64,000 nt of DNA from an uncultured Actinomycetes bacterium (GTDB lineage Bacteria > Actinomycetota > Acidimicrobiia > Acidimicrobiales > Ilumatobacteraceae): positions 1 to 64,000 of the forward strand of contig CAIQJP010000093.1 of assembly GCA_903872155.1 (NCBI GenBank). The letters are read 5' to 3'. Positions 41,946 through 50,927 of the stretch are shown here, one piece after another. Both the position numbers and the translations under genes were made by a program. Under the pieces are notes generated by a model. It ran no database searches and was not told where the DNA came from. It saw nothing but the letters and a program-made list of their open reading frames with translations. How positions within the stretch are numbered: the first letter of the stretch is position 1; each line of letters starts with the position of its first letter.

Positions 41946-42959
41946 ATGTCAACTCTTCCGGCTTCGTCCTCACTCCCATCCTCGTCCATCGTTGTTCAAG
42001 GTTCGCACCTCATGGCGGGATTGCTTGGGCATCGAGACAGTCACTTGCGACTGATTGAAACTGCTTTTACCGACAGTGAAATCATTGTTCGAGGAAACGA
42101 AATCTCCATTCTGGGAGATTCGGCCGGACTGCTTTCTCGCCTCTTTGAGGAACTGGTGTTGTTGCTTCGACGCGGCGAAACTGTTGATGACACTGTGGTC
42201 AAACGTTGCATTGCAATGGTTCGAGCCGATGAGAAACCAAGTTCGGTATTAACTGATGAAATTCTTCGAGGAGCCAAAGGTCGAACGATTCGTCCGAAGA
42301 CCGCGGGACAGAAACGATATATCGACGCCATTCGTAACAACGTCATCACTTTCGGGGTTGGGCCCGCTGGTACTGGTAAAAGTTGGTTAGCCGTTGCGAT
42401 GGCAGTTCACGCATTGCAAACCAAATCGGTGCAACGGATCATCTTGACCAGACCAGCTGTTGAAGCTGGCGAGCGGTTGGGATTCTTGCCAGGAGATCTG
42501 ATGGCCAAGATTGACCCCTACCTACGACCTTTGTATGACGCCATGTTTGACATGGTTGATGCTGAGGGAGTGCAGAAGATGCATGAGCGACAGGCGCTTG
42601 AAGTTGCGCCCCTTGCTTTCATGAGAGGACGAACTCTCAATAACAGTTTCATTATTTTGGATGAGGCCCAGAACACCACCCCCGAACAGATGAAAATGTT
42701 CTTGACCCGAATCGGTTTCGGATCAAAAGTTGTGGTGACTGGTGATGCCACCCAGATTGACGTGCCCGACGGTCGAAGCGGGTTAATGGGACTCCAACGT
42801 CTTCTCGGAGATATCGAAGGTCTTGAATTCGTTCACTTAGACACGTCTGATGTCGTACGGCACCGTATTGTGGGAGACATCGTTGCTGCCTATGAAAAAG
42901 ACTCCGTCCTTAAAGAGCAAAATCGAAAGAACTCCCAGGTGAAGAAATCCCATGATTGA
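41946..42959 (+). CDS. phoH: PhoH-family ATPase
   Basis: A 337-residue PhoH-like P-loop protein. Walker A is GPAGTGKSWLAVAMA at about 140, and the DEAQN Walker B (IILDEAQNTTPEQMKMFL) and MRGRTLNNSF are present. The N-terminal 110 residues form the usual PhoH N-terminal domain (LMAGLLGHRDSHLRLIE...). PhoH acts with YbeY in RNA processing and is encoded beside ybeY in many actinobacteria, as here (8-base overlap). It is divergent from the eCIS sheath gene but belongs to the housekeeping phoH-ybeY-corC operon. Confidence 0.95.
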   Translation: MSTLPASSSLPSSSIVVQGSHLMAGLLGHRDSHLRLIETAFTDSEIIVRGNEISILGDSAGLLSRLFEELVLLLRRGETVDDTVVKRCIAMVRADEKPSSVLTDEILRGAKGRTIRPKTAGQKRYIDAIRNNVITFGVGPAGTGKSWLAVAMAVHALQTKSVQRIILTRPAVEAGERLGFLPGDLMAKIDPYLRPLYDAMFDMVDAEGVQKMHERQALEVAPLAFMRGRTLNNSFIILDEAQNTTPEQMKMFLTRIGFGSKVVVTGDATQIDVPDGRSGLMGLQRLLGDIEGLEFVHLDTSDVVRHRIVGDIVAAYEKDSVLKEQNRKNSQVKKSHD

Positions 42960-43554
42960 GGGCCCTCCGAGGTTTCGTAAGAAGGTCAAAGTCGGCGGCG
43001 ACACTGAAGCCGAAGTTTTCTGTGCCGACGAGCAAACTGAAGTAGAGGTTGATGTCGCCCGCTGGCAAAAGTTGGCCGTCGCCGTTCTTGCTGATCAGGG
43101 CGTTCGGGGTGGGACTGAGTTAAGCCTGTTTTTTGTTTCTCAAAACGATATGTCTGAACTGAACTCTGAACACATGGGCAAGTCGGGACCGACTGATGTG
43201 TTGGCCTTCCCGATTGACGGCGGCGAAGTTCTTGAAATGATTAATGGTCCGACTGGCGCTACTCGTGGGCCTGATCGTCCTCCGCCCGATCGTGGCGATT
43301 TGCCTCTGTTGTTGGGTGACATTGTGATTTGTCCCGAAGTGGCGGTGAGCCAGGCATTCACTCACGCCGGAAACGCTGATGATGAGTTTGCCTTGCTGGT
43401 CGTCCATGGCATATTGCATATTTTGGGTTGGGACCATGACACACCAGAGAAGACACTCGATATGCAGTCTCGTGAACGTCAATTGTTACAAGCACACCAC
43501 TGGCATGGAGATGTGCCAGTGAACTTCAAACAGAGTCAAGACGAGGACGAATGA
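42952..43554 (+). CDS. ybeY: Endoribonuclease YbeY
   Basis: A 200-residue YbeY, a zinc-dependent single-strand RNase for 16S rRNA 3'-end maturation and ribosome quality control. The metal motif HGILHILGWDHD (HGxLHLxGxDH) is near residue 160, and SGPTDVLAFPID is the conserved substrate-loop strand. It is longer than the usual 150 residues because of a 40-residue N-terminal extension (KKVKVGGDTEAEVFCADEQT) and a short insertion with TGATRGPDRPPPDRGD. It overlaps phoH by 8 bases and the CorC-like gene by 4 bases. Confidence 0.95.
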   Translation: MIEGPPRFRKKVKVGGDTEAEVFCADEQTEVEVDVARWQKLAVAVLADQGVRGGTELSLFFVSQNDMSELNSEHMGKSGPTDVLAFPIDGGEVLEMINGPTGATRGPDRPPPDRGDLPLLLGDIVICPEVAVSQAFTHAGNADDEFALLVVHGILHILGWDHDTPEKTLDMQSRERQLLQAHHWHGDVPVNFKQSQDEDE

Positions 43555-44843
43555 TGTTGACAATGGTTGCCACTTTCGGCGGACTTGATTGGGCATTGCT
43601 CGGAGTCATCATTTTGTTGTTGTTTTTCTTGATCTTTTTGTCGTTGGCAGAAATGGGACTGTCACGAATGACGAAACCTAAGGCCGCGGCCATGGCTGAA
43701 GGTGGCGTCAAACAAGGTAAAGCCTTGCAACAATTGGTGGGCGAACCTGAAAAATGGGTGAATCCGTTGTTGTTGTCGGTGAATGTGTGTCAAACAGTTC
43801 AAGCGACGTTGACCGGTGTTGTGGCCTCCCGAGCATTTGGTCCACTCGGAGTGGCGGTGGGTGTCCTCTTGAACGTCATCGTGTTCTTTGTTCTTGCAGA
43901 GGCAGTGCCGAAAACTTATGCGTTGTTATACCCCGAACGGGCAGCGTTAAGTACCGCACGTGGAACAAAGCTTCTCGTATCTTTTCCGCCTCTGAAAATG
44001 GTTTCGGGATGGCTGATTTCTTTAACCAATGTCATCGTGAAAGGAAAGGGTCTTGAACAAGGCCCATTCGTGAGCGAACAAGAGCTTCTCGGAATCGTTG
44101 AAGCCGCGATGAATGACGATGTCATCGAAGAAGAAGAACGCGATCTCATTGAGTCAATTATTGAATTTGGTGACACCGTTGCTCGCGAGGTCATGGTTCC
44201 ACTGCCTGACATGGTGACTATTCCTCAGACATTTACCTTGACTGAAGCAATCGATGTTGCGATCGAACATGGTTATTCGCGTTTGCCAATTCTTAACGAT
44301 GAAGATGATGTTGTTGGCATCACATTTATTAAGGATCTCATTCGTCAGGAACGAAATGGTCATGGGTCAGAAATCGTGACGTCTCACATGCGTGGGGTCA
44401 TCGTCATTCCAGAAAACAAACCAGTAAATCGTTTGATGCGCGAGATGCAAGAGCAGAAGTTTCACCTGGCTGTGGTGGCTGATGAGTACGGAAGTATTGC
44501 TGGTCTCATCACACTCGAAGACTGTTTAGAAGAATTGGTTGGCGAAATTGTCGATGAATACGACAAGCATGAAGAAGACATCGAACACCTTGCCGATGGT
44601 CAGTACATGGTTGATGGATCAACGAGCGTCTCTGATGTCAACGACAAACTTGACATCAAGATTCCCGATGAAGAATGGGACAGTGTCGGAGGGTTTGTTT
44701 TCGGAACACTTGAGCACGTGCCAGTTGTGGGTGAATCAATTGATTTTGATGGCTGGAGATTTACGGTGGTGGAGGTTCACGGTCGACGCATACGAACAGT
44801 CCGTATCGCATTGATTAGCGGAACCGAAAATGATCCCGTCTAA
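43551..44843 (+). CDS. CNNM/CorC-type membrane protein with CBS domains
   Basis: A 430-residue hemolysin-C/CorC family protein. The CNNM membrane domain (about 1-190) has helices starting LDWALLGVIILLLFFLIFL and VAVGVLLNVIVFFVLAEAV. Two CBS domains follow at about 210-330 (VPLPDMVTIPQTFTLTEAID, GYSRLPILNDEDDVVGITFI, VIPENKPVNRLMREMQEQKF, ADEYGSIAGLITLEDCLEEL). The C-terminal CorC_HlyC domain covers about 345-425 (DGSTSVSDVNDKLDI, DSVGGFVFGTLEHVPVVGES). The family is implicated in Mg2+/Co2+ homeostasis. The gene overlaps ybeY by 4 bases and ends the operon. Confidence 0.93.
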   Translation: MMLTMVATFGGLDWALLGVIILLLFFLIFLSLAEMGLSRMTKPKAAAMAEGGVKQGKALQQLVGEPEKWVNPLLLSVNVCQTVQATLTGVVASRAFGPLGVAVGVLLNVIVFFVLAEAVPKTYALLYPERAALSTARGTKLLVSFPPLKMVSGWLISLTNVIVKGKGLEQGPFVSEQELLGIVEAAMNDDVIEEEERDLIESIIEFGDTVAREVMVPLPDMVTIPQTFTLTEAIDVAIEHGYSRLPILNDEDDVVGITFIKDLIRQERNGHGSEIVTSHMRGVIVIPENKPVNRLMREMQEQKFHLAVVADEYGSIAGLITLEDCLEELVGEIVDEYDKHEEDIEHLADGQYMVDGSTSVSDVNDKLDIKIPDEEWDSVGGFVFGTLEHVPVVGESIDFDGWRFTVVEVHGRRIRTVRIALISGTENDPV

Positions 44844-44852
44844 TCCGCTTTT

Positions 44853-45626
44853 CTACAACTGACTAAAGGCCTTCGGAAGATTCGGATAACGACCAGTATT
44901 TCCTCCGCCGTCAACAGAGACAAATGAAGCACTCATATAGGACGAGTCATCGCAAGCCAAGAAGGAAGCCACTGCAGCAATTTCACTTGGCTGAGCAAAT
45001 CTGCTCAACGTGGCATTTTCTTTAAACTCGTCAATAATCACTGGCACCGAAAACATGCCGCTTGTTGCATTTGTTTCAACTAATCCAGGAGCAATCGTAT
45101 TTACTCTTACGCCGCGGGGTCCGAGTTCCATTGCTGCTACTTGGGTCAGCATCGATACGCCCGCTTTGGCTGCACAGTAGGCAGACATACCTTGTGACGG
45201 TTGGATGGCGTTAAGGGATGCGATGTTGATGATTGAGCCTCCATCACTGATCACCGCCCCGCCATGTTTCAAGGTTAAGAAGACTCCGGTTAAACACAAA
45301 TCGATGATTCGTTTCCATTCTGAAAGCGGCAGTTCAGTAATGAGTCCGTATGTTCCCGCTCCCGCATTAGCAACGACTATGTCGACGTGCTGAAAGGTTG
45401 CCATCCCAAAAGCCGCGAGGTTGGCGACGTCTTCTTCTTGAGTGACGTCGCACAGACAAGTTGCAACTGCTTCGCCAAATTCGTTGACCAAATTTTCTAA
45501 GCCTTCAGGGCTGATATCTCCAGCCACCACTCGGGCGCCATCGGCAACAAATCTCTCTGTTATTGCTCGGCCGATCCCAGATGCGGCACCCGTAATCAAT
45601 GCAACTTTTCCTGTGAGATTTCCCAT
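44853..45626 (-). CDS. Short-chain dehydrogenase/reductase
   Basis: A 257-residue classical SDR. TGAASGIG is at about 13-20, VVANAGAG (NNAG-equivalent) near 87, and catalytic Ser/Tyr/Lys fit INIASLNA and SAYCAAKAGV. The C-terminus ends in SASFVSVDGGGNTGRYP, as in FabG-like members. The Asp after strand 2 (VVAGDIS) suggests NAD preference. It is the last gene of the minus-strand run amidase, menE, SDR, 27 bases after menE. The substrate is unknown. Confidence 0.88.
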   Translation of the reverse strand: MGNLTGKVALITGAASGIGRAITERFVADGARVVAGDISPEGLENLVNEFGEAVATCLCDVTQEEDVANLAAFGMATFQHVDIVVANAGAGTYGLITELPLSEWKRIIDLCLTGVFLTLKHGGAVISDGGSIINIASLNAIQPSQGMSAYCAAKAGVSMLTQVAAMELGPRGVRVNTIAPGLVETNATSGMFSVPVIIDEFKENATLSRFAQPSEIAAVASFLACDDSSYMSASFVSVDGGGNTGRYPNLPKAFSQL

Positions 45627-45653
45627 AAACGAAATGTACTGCGCGATACCGGG

Positions 45654-46769
45654 TCAATCGCTAGTGGATAACTGTTGTCTGATTTCGTAACGCTGGATCT
45701 TTCCGATAGCTGTCGTTGGAATTGAATCCATGACATGGATGCTTTTTGGAACGTAATAATTTGGCAATGATTGGAGAACAAGGTCCTTGATCTGTTGCAA
45801 TGAAACATCGTTCCGAGTTGTTGCGACTACAACTCGTTCACCCCATTCAGGGTCGGGCAGTCCCACAACTGCGAACTGTTGTGAATCAAATAGGGAAGAG
45901 ATTGCCGACTCAACGACATCTGGCCACACCTTTTCTGATCCAGTCACGATGACGTCGCCACGACGGCCGTCAACTTGCAGTAACCCATTTTCGGACAACG
46001 ATCCGATGTCACCGGTATGCAACCAACCATCAGCGTCAATCGGCGTCGAGCCGTCCCGGTAGCAACGCATGTTCATTGGAGAACGCACCAAAATTTCACC
46101 ATCGATGGCGATTGTGATCGCGACCCCATTCAATGGAAAACCGTCGTAGACGATTCCAGAACCGGTTTCAGTCAAACCATACGTTGCAATCACATTTTTG
46201 GGTCGTTCCTTCGGAGGTTTGGAACCTCCGAGAAGGATCGAGCGAAACCTTCGAGGATCAATTCGTTGCAATGCTGTCGGAACGAGAGAGATCAAGGTGC
46301 AGAAATGTGAGGCGCGTTGAACTTCTTCCGGATCAAACCTTGGAGCGACTGTGAGTTGGGTTCCCATCAATAACGATCGAGTGACAACGCTTAACCCACC
46401 GACATGAGCAAGCGGAAGACACGAATACCAATGATCGTCTAGTTGGACATCAAGAGCATGAGAACTAGCTCGTGCCGACGCAAGTACAGATTGATGGGTG
46501 AGCACGACACCCTTAGGAACTCCCGACGATCCACTTGTCGCAACAACGAGTGCATCGCCCTGCTCAACGGGCACTCCATCGTGAAGTTCTTGTCGATCAT
46601 TTGATGAGACGATGTGGGTTGGTTTGAGTTGATCGATCAGTCGTTTCTTGCCCTCCTGGGGCAACCGTTGATCAATGGGCAAAACCGCATCGCCAGAATC
46701 CCAAGCCTTCGACAGTTCGTCAACGAACCTCTGGCTTGGTTCAAGATCAAGCGCAACGAGCGAATTCAT
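45654..46769 (-). CDS. menE: o-Succinylbenzoate-CoA ligase (MenE)
   Basis: A 371-residue AMP-forming ligase, short in the way of actinobacterial MenE proteins. The P-loop is VVATSGSSGVPKGVVLTHQS near 90, followed by YSCLPLAHVGGLSVVTRSLL, the adenine-binding VIATYGLTETGSGIV, DGWLHTGDIGSLSENGLLQV and the C-terminal AIGKIQRYEIRQQL with its catalytic Lys. MenE activates o-succinylbenzoate to its CoA thioester in menaquinone synthesis. Assignment as MenE rather than a generic acyl-CoA ligase rests on its small size and on menA, menD, menF, menG and menH within 9 kb. Confidence 0.85.
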   Translation of the reverse strand: MNSLVALDLEPSQRFVDELSKAWDSGDAVLPIDQRLPQEGKKRLIDQLKPTHIVSSNDRQELHDGVPVEQGDALVVATSGSSGVPKGVVLTHQSVLASARASSHALDVQLDDHWYSCLPLAHVGGLSVVTRSLLMGTQLTVAPRFDPEEVQRASHFCTLISLVPTALQRIDPRRFRSILLGGSKPPKERPKNVIATYGLTETGSGIVYDGFPLNGVAITIAIDGEILVRSPMNMRCYRDGSTPIDADGWLHTGDIGSLSENGLLQVDGRRGDVIVTGSEKVWPDVVESAISSLFDSQQFAVVGLPDPEWGERVVVATTRNDVSLQQIKDLVLQSLPNYYVPKSIHVMDSIPTTAIGKIQRYEIRQQLSTSD

Positions 46770-46787
46770 GGAATCAATACCAAAGAA

Positions 46788-48194
46788 TCATTGAATTGGA
46801 TCAATAGGAGTAGAGATTCCCATCGCCGAGTCAATGATTTCTGCAACAGACAAACACTTTAAATCGTCATTTCGCCAGGCACTGATTTGTACGCCGACGG
46901 GCAGTCCATCGGAAATTCCTGCTGGAACAATGGCCGAAGGGCTACCCAGAAAGTTTTGTGGTAAAACCGTTCTAAAGGTTTCAAGTACTTCTTTAGCCTC
47001 GTCAGAACCAGCAATGTCAAACCCATGGGTGAAAGCCGGCAAACTCCAGGTCGGGCTCAACAAGACATCGTACGTTTGGAACCAAGCAGCCCATTCCATG
47101 GCGATTTCATAGCGTGATGCGTGCATGAAAATCATTTGTTCAGGCGTAAAGGTTGTGAAATTTTCACGACCAAACTCTAAGAACTGACGTGCTCCATCGC
47201 CCATCACTGCTTCCAATAAAGGTTGAAGTGGCGTCAATTCGTAATTAAGTAGCGCCCCCCACATTTCCACGGCTTCTTCATATCGGGGAGGAACACTTTC
47301 TTCGACAATATGACCCAAAGATTCCAGATACTTTGCGGCTGCATGCACGACTGATGCAATTCCGGCATCGGTTCTGCCCCCGGGAGCTTCAGCCATGACG
47401 GCAATACGAAGCGGTCTATTTGAAGCGATGTCGTTGAGGTTCGCGCTGTACGAAAACGGATCTCGGTGATGTGCCCCACGCACAAGGTCAAAACCGAAAC
47501 GAACATCAGCAACACGACGCGCCAAGACTCCTTGAACCAACATCAACTGTGATCCAAGCCCGAGGGCTGTTGGAGGAATTTCGGTTGCGAAAGGAATTAC
47601 TCCGACTGTTGGTTTGATTGACGCAATGCCGCAACAATGGGCGGGGTTGCGCAATGAGCCACCGATGTCATTTCCTAAACCAATGGGCGACATGCCCGAA
47701 GCTATAGCTGAAGCTTCACCACCACTTGAACCACCAGTAGTTCGGTGGGGATTCCAAGGATTCTTTGTGAGTCCATGTAATGACGAGTCTGTATGAATAC
47801 GTAGGCCCATGTCGGGAAGATTGGTGCGGGCTAGAGGAATGCCCCCGGCGTTTTTCATTCGCTCAACAACTGGAGCATCCGTCTGTGAAAATGCTTCAGC
47901 TAATGCAACCACTGCTTGAGTTGTTGGCGTGCCAGCGACATCAATATTTTCTTTAATGGTGAACGGGACACCATGCATTGGTCCAAGCGCTTGCCCGTTT
48001 CGACGTTGCTGATCTGCATGATCGGCATTCTCAAGAGCTGTCTCGTCCATGCGGCGCACCACGGCGTTGAGATGAGGGTTGACTTCGTCAATTCGGTCAA
48101 GGTGAGCTTGTACGACTTCACGACTTGACACATCACCTCGAGAAATCAAAGAAGCAAGTTCTTGAGGTCCTTTTCGCCATAACTGTTCGCCCAT
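46788..48194 (-). CDS. Amidase-signature hydrolase
   Basis: A 468-residue amidase signature family protein. The Ser-cisSer-Lys triad fits Lys in VPFTIKENIDVAGTP (about 80), the first Ser in GGSSGGEASAIASGM and the second in GNDIGGSLRNPAHCCG (about 155-180). These enzymes hydrolyse small amides or act in amidotransferase complexes. The absence of gatB/gatC neighbours argues against GatA. It starts the amidase-menE-SDR run and is divergent from menA, with 5 bases between the annotated starts. Substrate unknown. Confidence 0.9.
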   Translation of the reverse strand: MGEQLWRKGPQELASLISRGDVSSREVVQAHLDRIDEVNPHLNAVVRRMDETALENADHADQQRRNGQALGPMHGVPFTIKENIDVAGTPTTQAVVALAEAFSQTDAPVVERMKNAGGIPLARTNLPDMGLRIHTDSSLHGLTKNPWNPHRTTGGSSGGEASAIASGMSPIGLGNDIGGSLRNPAHCCGIASIKPTVGVIPFATEIPPTALGLGSQLMLVQGVLARRVADVRFGFDLVRGAHHRDPFSYSANLNDIASNRPLRIAVMAEAPGGRTDAGIASVVHAAAKYLESLGHIVEESVPPRYEEAVEMWGALLNYELTPLQPLLEAVMGDGARQFLEFGRENFTTFTPEQMIFMHASRYEIAMEWAAWFQTYDVLLSPTWSLPAFTHGFDIAGSDEAKEVLETFRTVLPQNFLGSPSAIVPAGISDGLPVGVQISAWRNDDLKCLSVAEIIDSAMGISTPIDPIQ

Positions 48195-48199
48195 TTCGG

Positions 48200-49111
48200 A
48201 TGTCCTTTCCGCAGATCAACCTAGTGCAAGCGAGTAGCGTTCATTGGGTGAAGAAATGGATCCTTGGAGCCCGACCGCGAACCTTGCCAGCTGCCGTTGT
48301 GCCGGTTCTTGTCGGTGCAGCGATCTGTAACGGATCAGGAGGCGCGCACTGGGGCCGTGCGGTGTTAGCGCTAATTGTGAGTTTATTGCTGCAAATCGGC
48401 GTGAATTATGCCAACGATTACAGCGACGGTGTCCGAGGAACCGACGAGGTCAGAGTTGGACCGATGCGACTTGTTGCTTCAGGACTTGCTTCACCCCAGT
48501 CGGTGAAGGCTGCCGCGTTTATGGCCTTTGGAGCTGCTGCTGGAATCGGTCTGGTTTTGGCGCTCATGACTTCGTTATGGGTTGTCCCGGTTGGGCTAGC
48601 CGCTTTGCTAGCGGGCTGGTTTTATACCGGCGGCAAGAATCCTTACGGTTACATCGGTTTGGGTGAAGTGTTCGTGTTCGTCTTCTTTGGCTTAGTTGCA
48701 ACTGTTGGAACGACATACGTTGTTCTTGAACGAATTCCCGCCATGTCGTGGTTGCAAGGAGTTGCCGTCGGATGTTTGGCGTGCGCTCTGCTTGTTGTGA
48801 ATAACTTGCGAGATATTCCGACAGATCAAGTGGTCGGCAAGCGGACACTGGCGGTCCGTTTGGGAGATGCTCGAACTCGTCATTTGTATTTGGTCTTGAT
48901 GGTTGTCGGAATTCTGTGCGGAGTCGTTGCGACCTTTTCAAACTCTTGGTCGTTCATTCTGTTGTTGTGTTTCATCCCGGCGATGAAGCCGATGAATTTG
49001 GTACGTCGGGGAGTCAAAGGCAAGGGTTTGATCGCGGTTTTGGCAGCGACTGGACAAGTACAAATAGTTTTTGGCTTGCTATCACTGTTTGCATTCGTAT
49101 TGGGAAGGTAG
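48200..49111 (+). CDS. menA: 1,4-dihydroxy-2-naphthoate polyprenyltransferase (MenA)
   Basis: A UbiA-family membrane prenyltransferase that attaches the isoprenoid chain to DHNA, giving demethylmenaquinone. The opening GARPRTLPAAVVPVLVG is diagnostic of MenA. The two Mg-diphosphate motifs are NYANDYSDGVRGTD (about 70) and VNNLRDIPTDQVVGKRTLAV (about 215). Around eight hydrophobic helices are visible. I annotate ATG 48200 (303 residues). GTG 48248 would give the typical short lead MKKWILGARPRTLP and is equally plausible. Neither has a clear ribosome site. A DUF4190 gene follows at 9 bases. Confidence 0.93.
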   Translation: MSFPQINLVQASSVHWVKKWILGARPRTLPAAVVPVLVGAAICNGSGGAHWGRAVLALIVSLLLQIGVNYANDYSDGVRGTDEVRVGPMRLVASGLASPQSVKAAAFMAFGAAAGIGLVLALMTSLWVVPVGLAALLAGWFYTGGKNPYGYIGLGEVFVFVFFGLVATVGTTYVVLERIPAMSWLQGVAVGCLACALLVVNNLRDIPTDQVVGKRTLAVRLGDARTRHLYLVLMVVGILCGVVATFSNSWSFILLLCFIPAMKPMNLVRRGVKGKGLIAVLAATGQVQIVFGLLSLFAFVLGR

Positions 49112-49120
49112 GTTTTTCCC

Positions 49121-49408
49121 GTGACTTCTTTACCGCCTCCTGAAATGCCCAAATACTCGAATACATCAATCAATAACTTGGCGCCAAAGCGTGATGGTAA
49201 AGCTGTCGGGGCTTTGGTGGCTGGAATCGTTGGCCTATTGGTTTTCGGGATTGTGTTGGGCGGCGTTGCAATAGCAATGGGAGTGCAGTCAAGAAAAAAC
49301 ATTAGGGCCTCGCAAGGTCAATTGACCGGTGAGGGATTTGCTAAGGCAGCTGTCGTTCTCGGAATCCTTGATGTTGCAACGTTTTTTCTATTGTTGATTC
49401 AACGCTGA
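49121..49408 (+). CDS. Small membrane protein, DUF4190-like
   Basis: A 95-residue protein with a Pro/Asn-rich soluble start and two membrane helices (about 29-52 and 73-93) joined by GVQSRKNIRASQGQLTGEG, the pattern of DUF4190. Members are common in actinobacteria and often accompany envelope or respiratory genes; function is unknown. It starts at GTG 9 bases after menA and its stop abuts the stop of menH on the opposite strand with no intervening base. Confidence 0.7.
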   Translation: MTSLPPPEMPKYSNTSINNLAPKRDGKAVGALVAGIVGLLVFGIVLGGVAIAMGVQSRKNIRASQGQLTGEGFAKAAVVLGILDVATFFLLLIQR

Positions 49409-50197
49409 TCATTTCAAAAAGTTTTCCACGACCGTTTGAAATTGGAGAGTCTGTTCAAGATGTACAGAGTGCCCCGCATTCTGAATCTCCACCATCGTTG
49501 CGTTTGAACCAATCGCCAACTTCATGTTTCGAGCAATGTCCACAAACTTGTGGTCATGCGCCCCGACGATGAGAAGAACTGGCATGCCGAGATCGTGAAG
49601 ATAGTCCCATAAAGATTCTTGTGTCCCAGTTCCACTCATACGCAAGCTTGATGCGAGACCTTCAGACGTATTTCGCAGACGATCTTGTATTTCTTCTGGT
49701 GTTGATGTGAGGCCAGCAAACATGGGAGCACTCAGCCATTTTTGAACAAAATGAGCCACTCCAATTTCAGCAATCTCACGTGCAAGTAGCTCATCAGATT
49801 GCGTTCGAGCCAGCCGTTCCTCCGGTGTACGTAACCCCGCAGAACCACTCACCAAAACTAAACGTCGAACATTTTGAGGATGAAGTAGTGCGATATGAAG
49901 CGCTAATCGAGCTCCCATTGAGTAGCCGATGTAGTCGCCATAACCACATTGTGTTGCGACCATCTCCGCAGTGCTCGGTAAATCGGCTTCAACCGATTCA
50001 GAATGAGCATGACCTGGAGCATCAAGGCGAATGATCGACTGCTCCGCGGGTAGCAATTGAATGTAACGATCCCAAGAACGTGATGTCTGAGTAAATCCAT
50101 GCAGCAATACACGACTCGTTGTTGAAAGATCACCCGATTGTTCAGCGAAAAGAGGACCAGCAATGTTGGTCCAGTTTCGTGATAATGAATTGTTCAT
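49409..50197 (-). CDS. menH: MenH-like alpha/beta hydrolase (SHCHC synthase)
   Basis: A 262-residue alpha/beta hydrolase with MenH hallmarks: LLHGFTQTSRSWDRYI (oxyanion-hole loop), nucleophile Ser in YIGYSMGARLALHIAL, LVLVSGSAGLRTPEERLARTQ, acid Asp in LIVGAHDHKFVD and His in NAGHSVHLEQ. MenH eliminates pyruvate from the MenD product, giving SHCHC. GYSMGAR and SGSAGL followed by arginines fit MenH better than generic hydrolases. Its ATG overlaps the stop of the DsbA-like gene by 4 bases. Confidence 0.88.
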   Translation of the reverse strand: MNNSLSRNWTNIAGPLFAEQSGDLSTTSRVLLHGFTQTSRSWDRYIQLLPAEQSIIRLDAPGHAHSESVEADLPSTAEMVATQCGYGDYIGYSMGARLALHIALLHPQNVRRLVLVSGSAGLRTPEERLARTQSDELLAREIAEIGVAHFVQKWLSAPMFAGLTSTPEEIQDRLRNTSEGLASSLRMSGTGTQESLWDYLHDLGMPVLLIVGAHDHKFVDIARNMKLAIGSNATMVEIQNAGHSVHLEQTLQFQTVVENFLK

Positions 50198-50877
50198 GAA
50201 GCCGATCGTTCGGCAGTCCGCCGCAACACTCGTTCGAAGGTTTCAGAATCTTGGGCGCCTGGTATCGACCACTGCCCGTTGATGACATACGTCGGGACGC
50301 CGGTGATTCCGTGCGAGATAGCGGTGGCAAGTTCTTCGGCAACTTCGCCCTTTCCTGCATCACTGGCAAAGAAAGCCCGTAAAAATTCTGCGAACTCAAT
50401 GTCATCCCCATCATGAGGAATTGTTCGTACACCAATGGCAATGAGTTGTTCTGAATCGCCAACATTCACGCCCTCAGTGAAATAGGCATTGAGCAAAGAT
50501 TCTTTAAGTTTGGATTGAACCTGATAATCGTGATTGACGCCCGTCCACCACATCAATCGGTGCGCAAGAATTGTGTTGGAGCGCTGACCGATATCCATTC
50601 GAAACTCAATGCCGTCTTGGGCGGCGGTGTCGGTGAGTTGCGCAATGATTTTGTCGGCGCGTTCGGCGCCACCGAATTTCTTCGCATAGACCTCGCGAAC
50701 AGGCGCGGAAGAGTTCGCGGGAGCCGTCGGGTCAAGTTGATAGGCGCGGTACACAATCTCGATGGGTTGAGAAATGGCGTCTGGGCCAGTTGTGACCTTT
50801 TCTAGAGCCGCTTCAAACCGGCGCTTTCCAATGAAGCACCACGGACACACCACGTCGGACCAGATTTCAATCTGCAT
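50194..50877 (-). CDS. DsbA-family (FrnE-like) thiol oxidoreductase
   Basis: A 227-residue cytoplasmic thioredoxin-fold protein of the FrnE/2-hydroxychromene-2-carboxylate isomerase branch. The active site is CPWC in EIWSDVVCPWCFIGKRRFEA at about 10-13, with an inserted helical domain and the cis-Pro loop TGVPTYVINGQWSIPGAQ near 195. No signal peptide is present, so it does not oxidise exported proteins directly. It is cotranscribed with menH, an association seen in actinobacteria, and divergent from menD with 50 bases between starts. Confidence 0.9.
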   Translation of the reverse strand: MQIEIWSDVVCPWCFIGKRRFEAALEKVTTGPDAISQPIEIVYRAYQLDPTAPANSSAPVREVYAKKFGGAERADKIIAQLTDTAAQDGIEFRMDIGQRSNTILAHRLMWWTGVNHDYQVQSKLKESLLNAYFTEGVNVGDSEQLIAIGVRTIPHDGDDIEFAEFLRAFFASDAGKGEVAEELATAISHGITGVPTYVINGQWSIPGAQDSETFERVLRRTAERSAS

Positions 50878-50927
50878 GTTCGTACCTTAGATGGTCACAA
50901 GCCAGATTTGCTCGTAGCGTAGGTCTC

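Noticed and set aside
41946-42959. PhoH P-loop ATPase next to the sheath gene as the missing eCIS ATPase
   Set aside because: It is on the opposite strand, overlaps ybeY and has full PhoH signatures. eCIS ATPases are two-domain AAA+ proteins of a different type.
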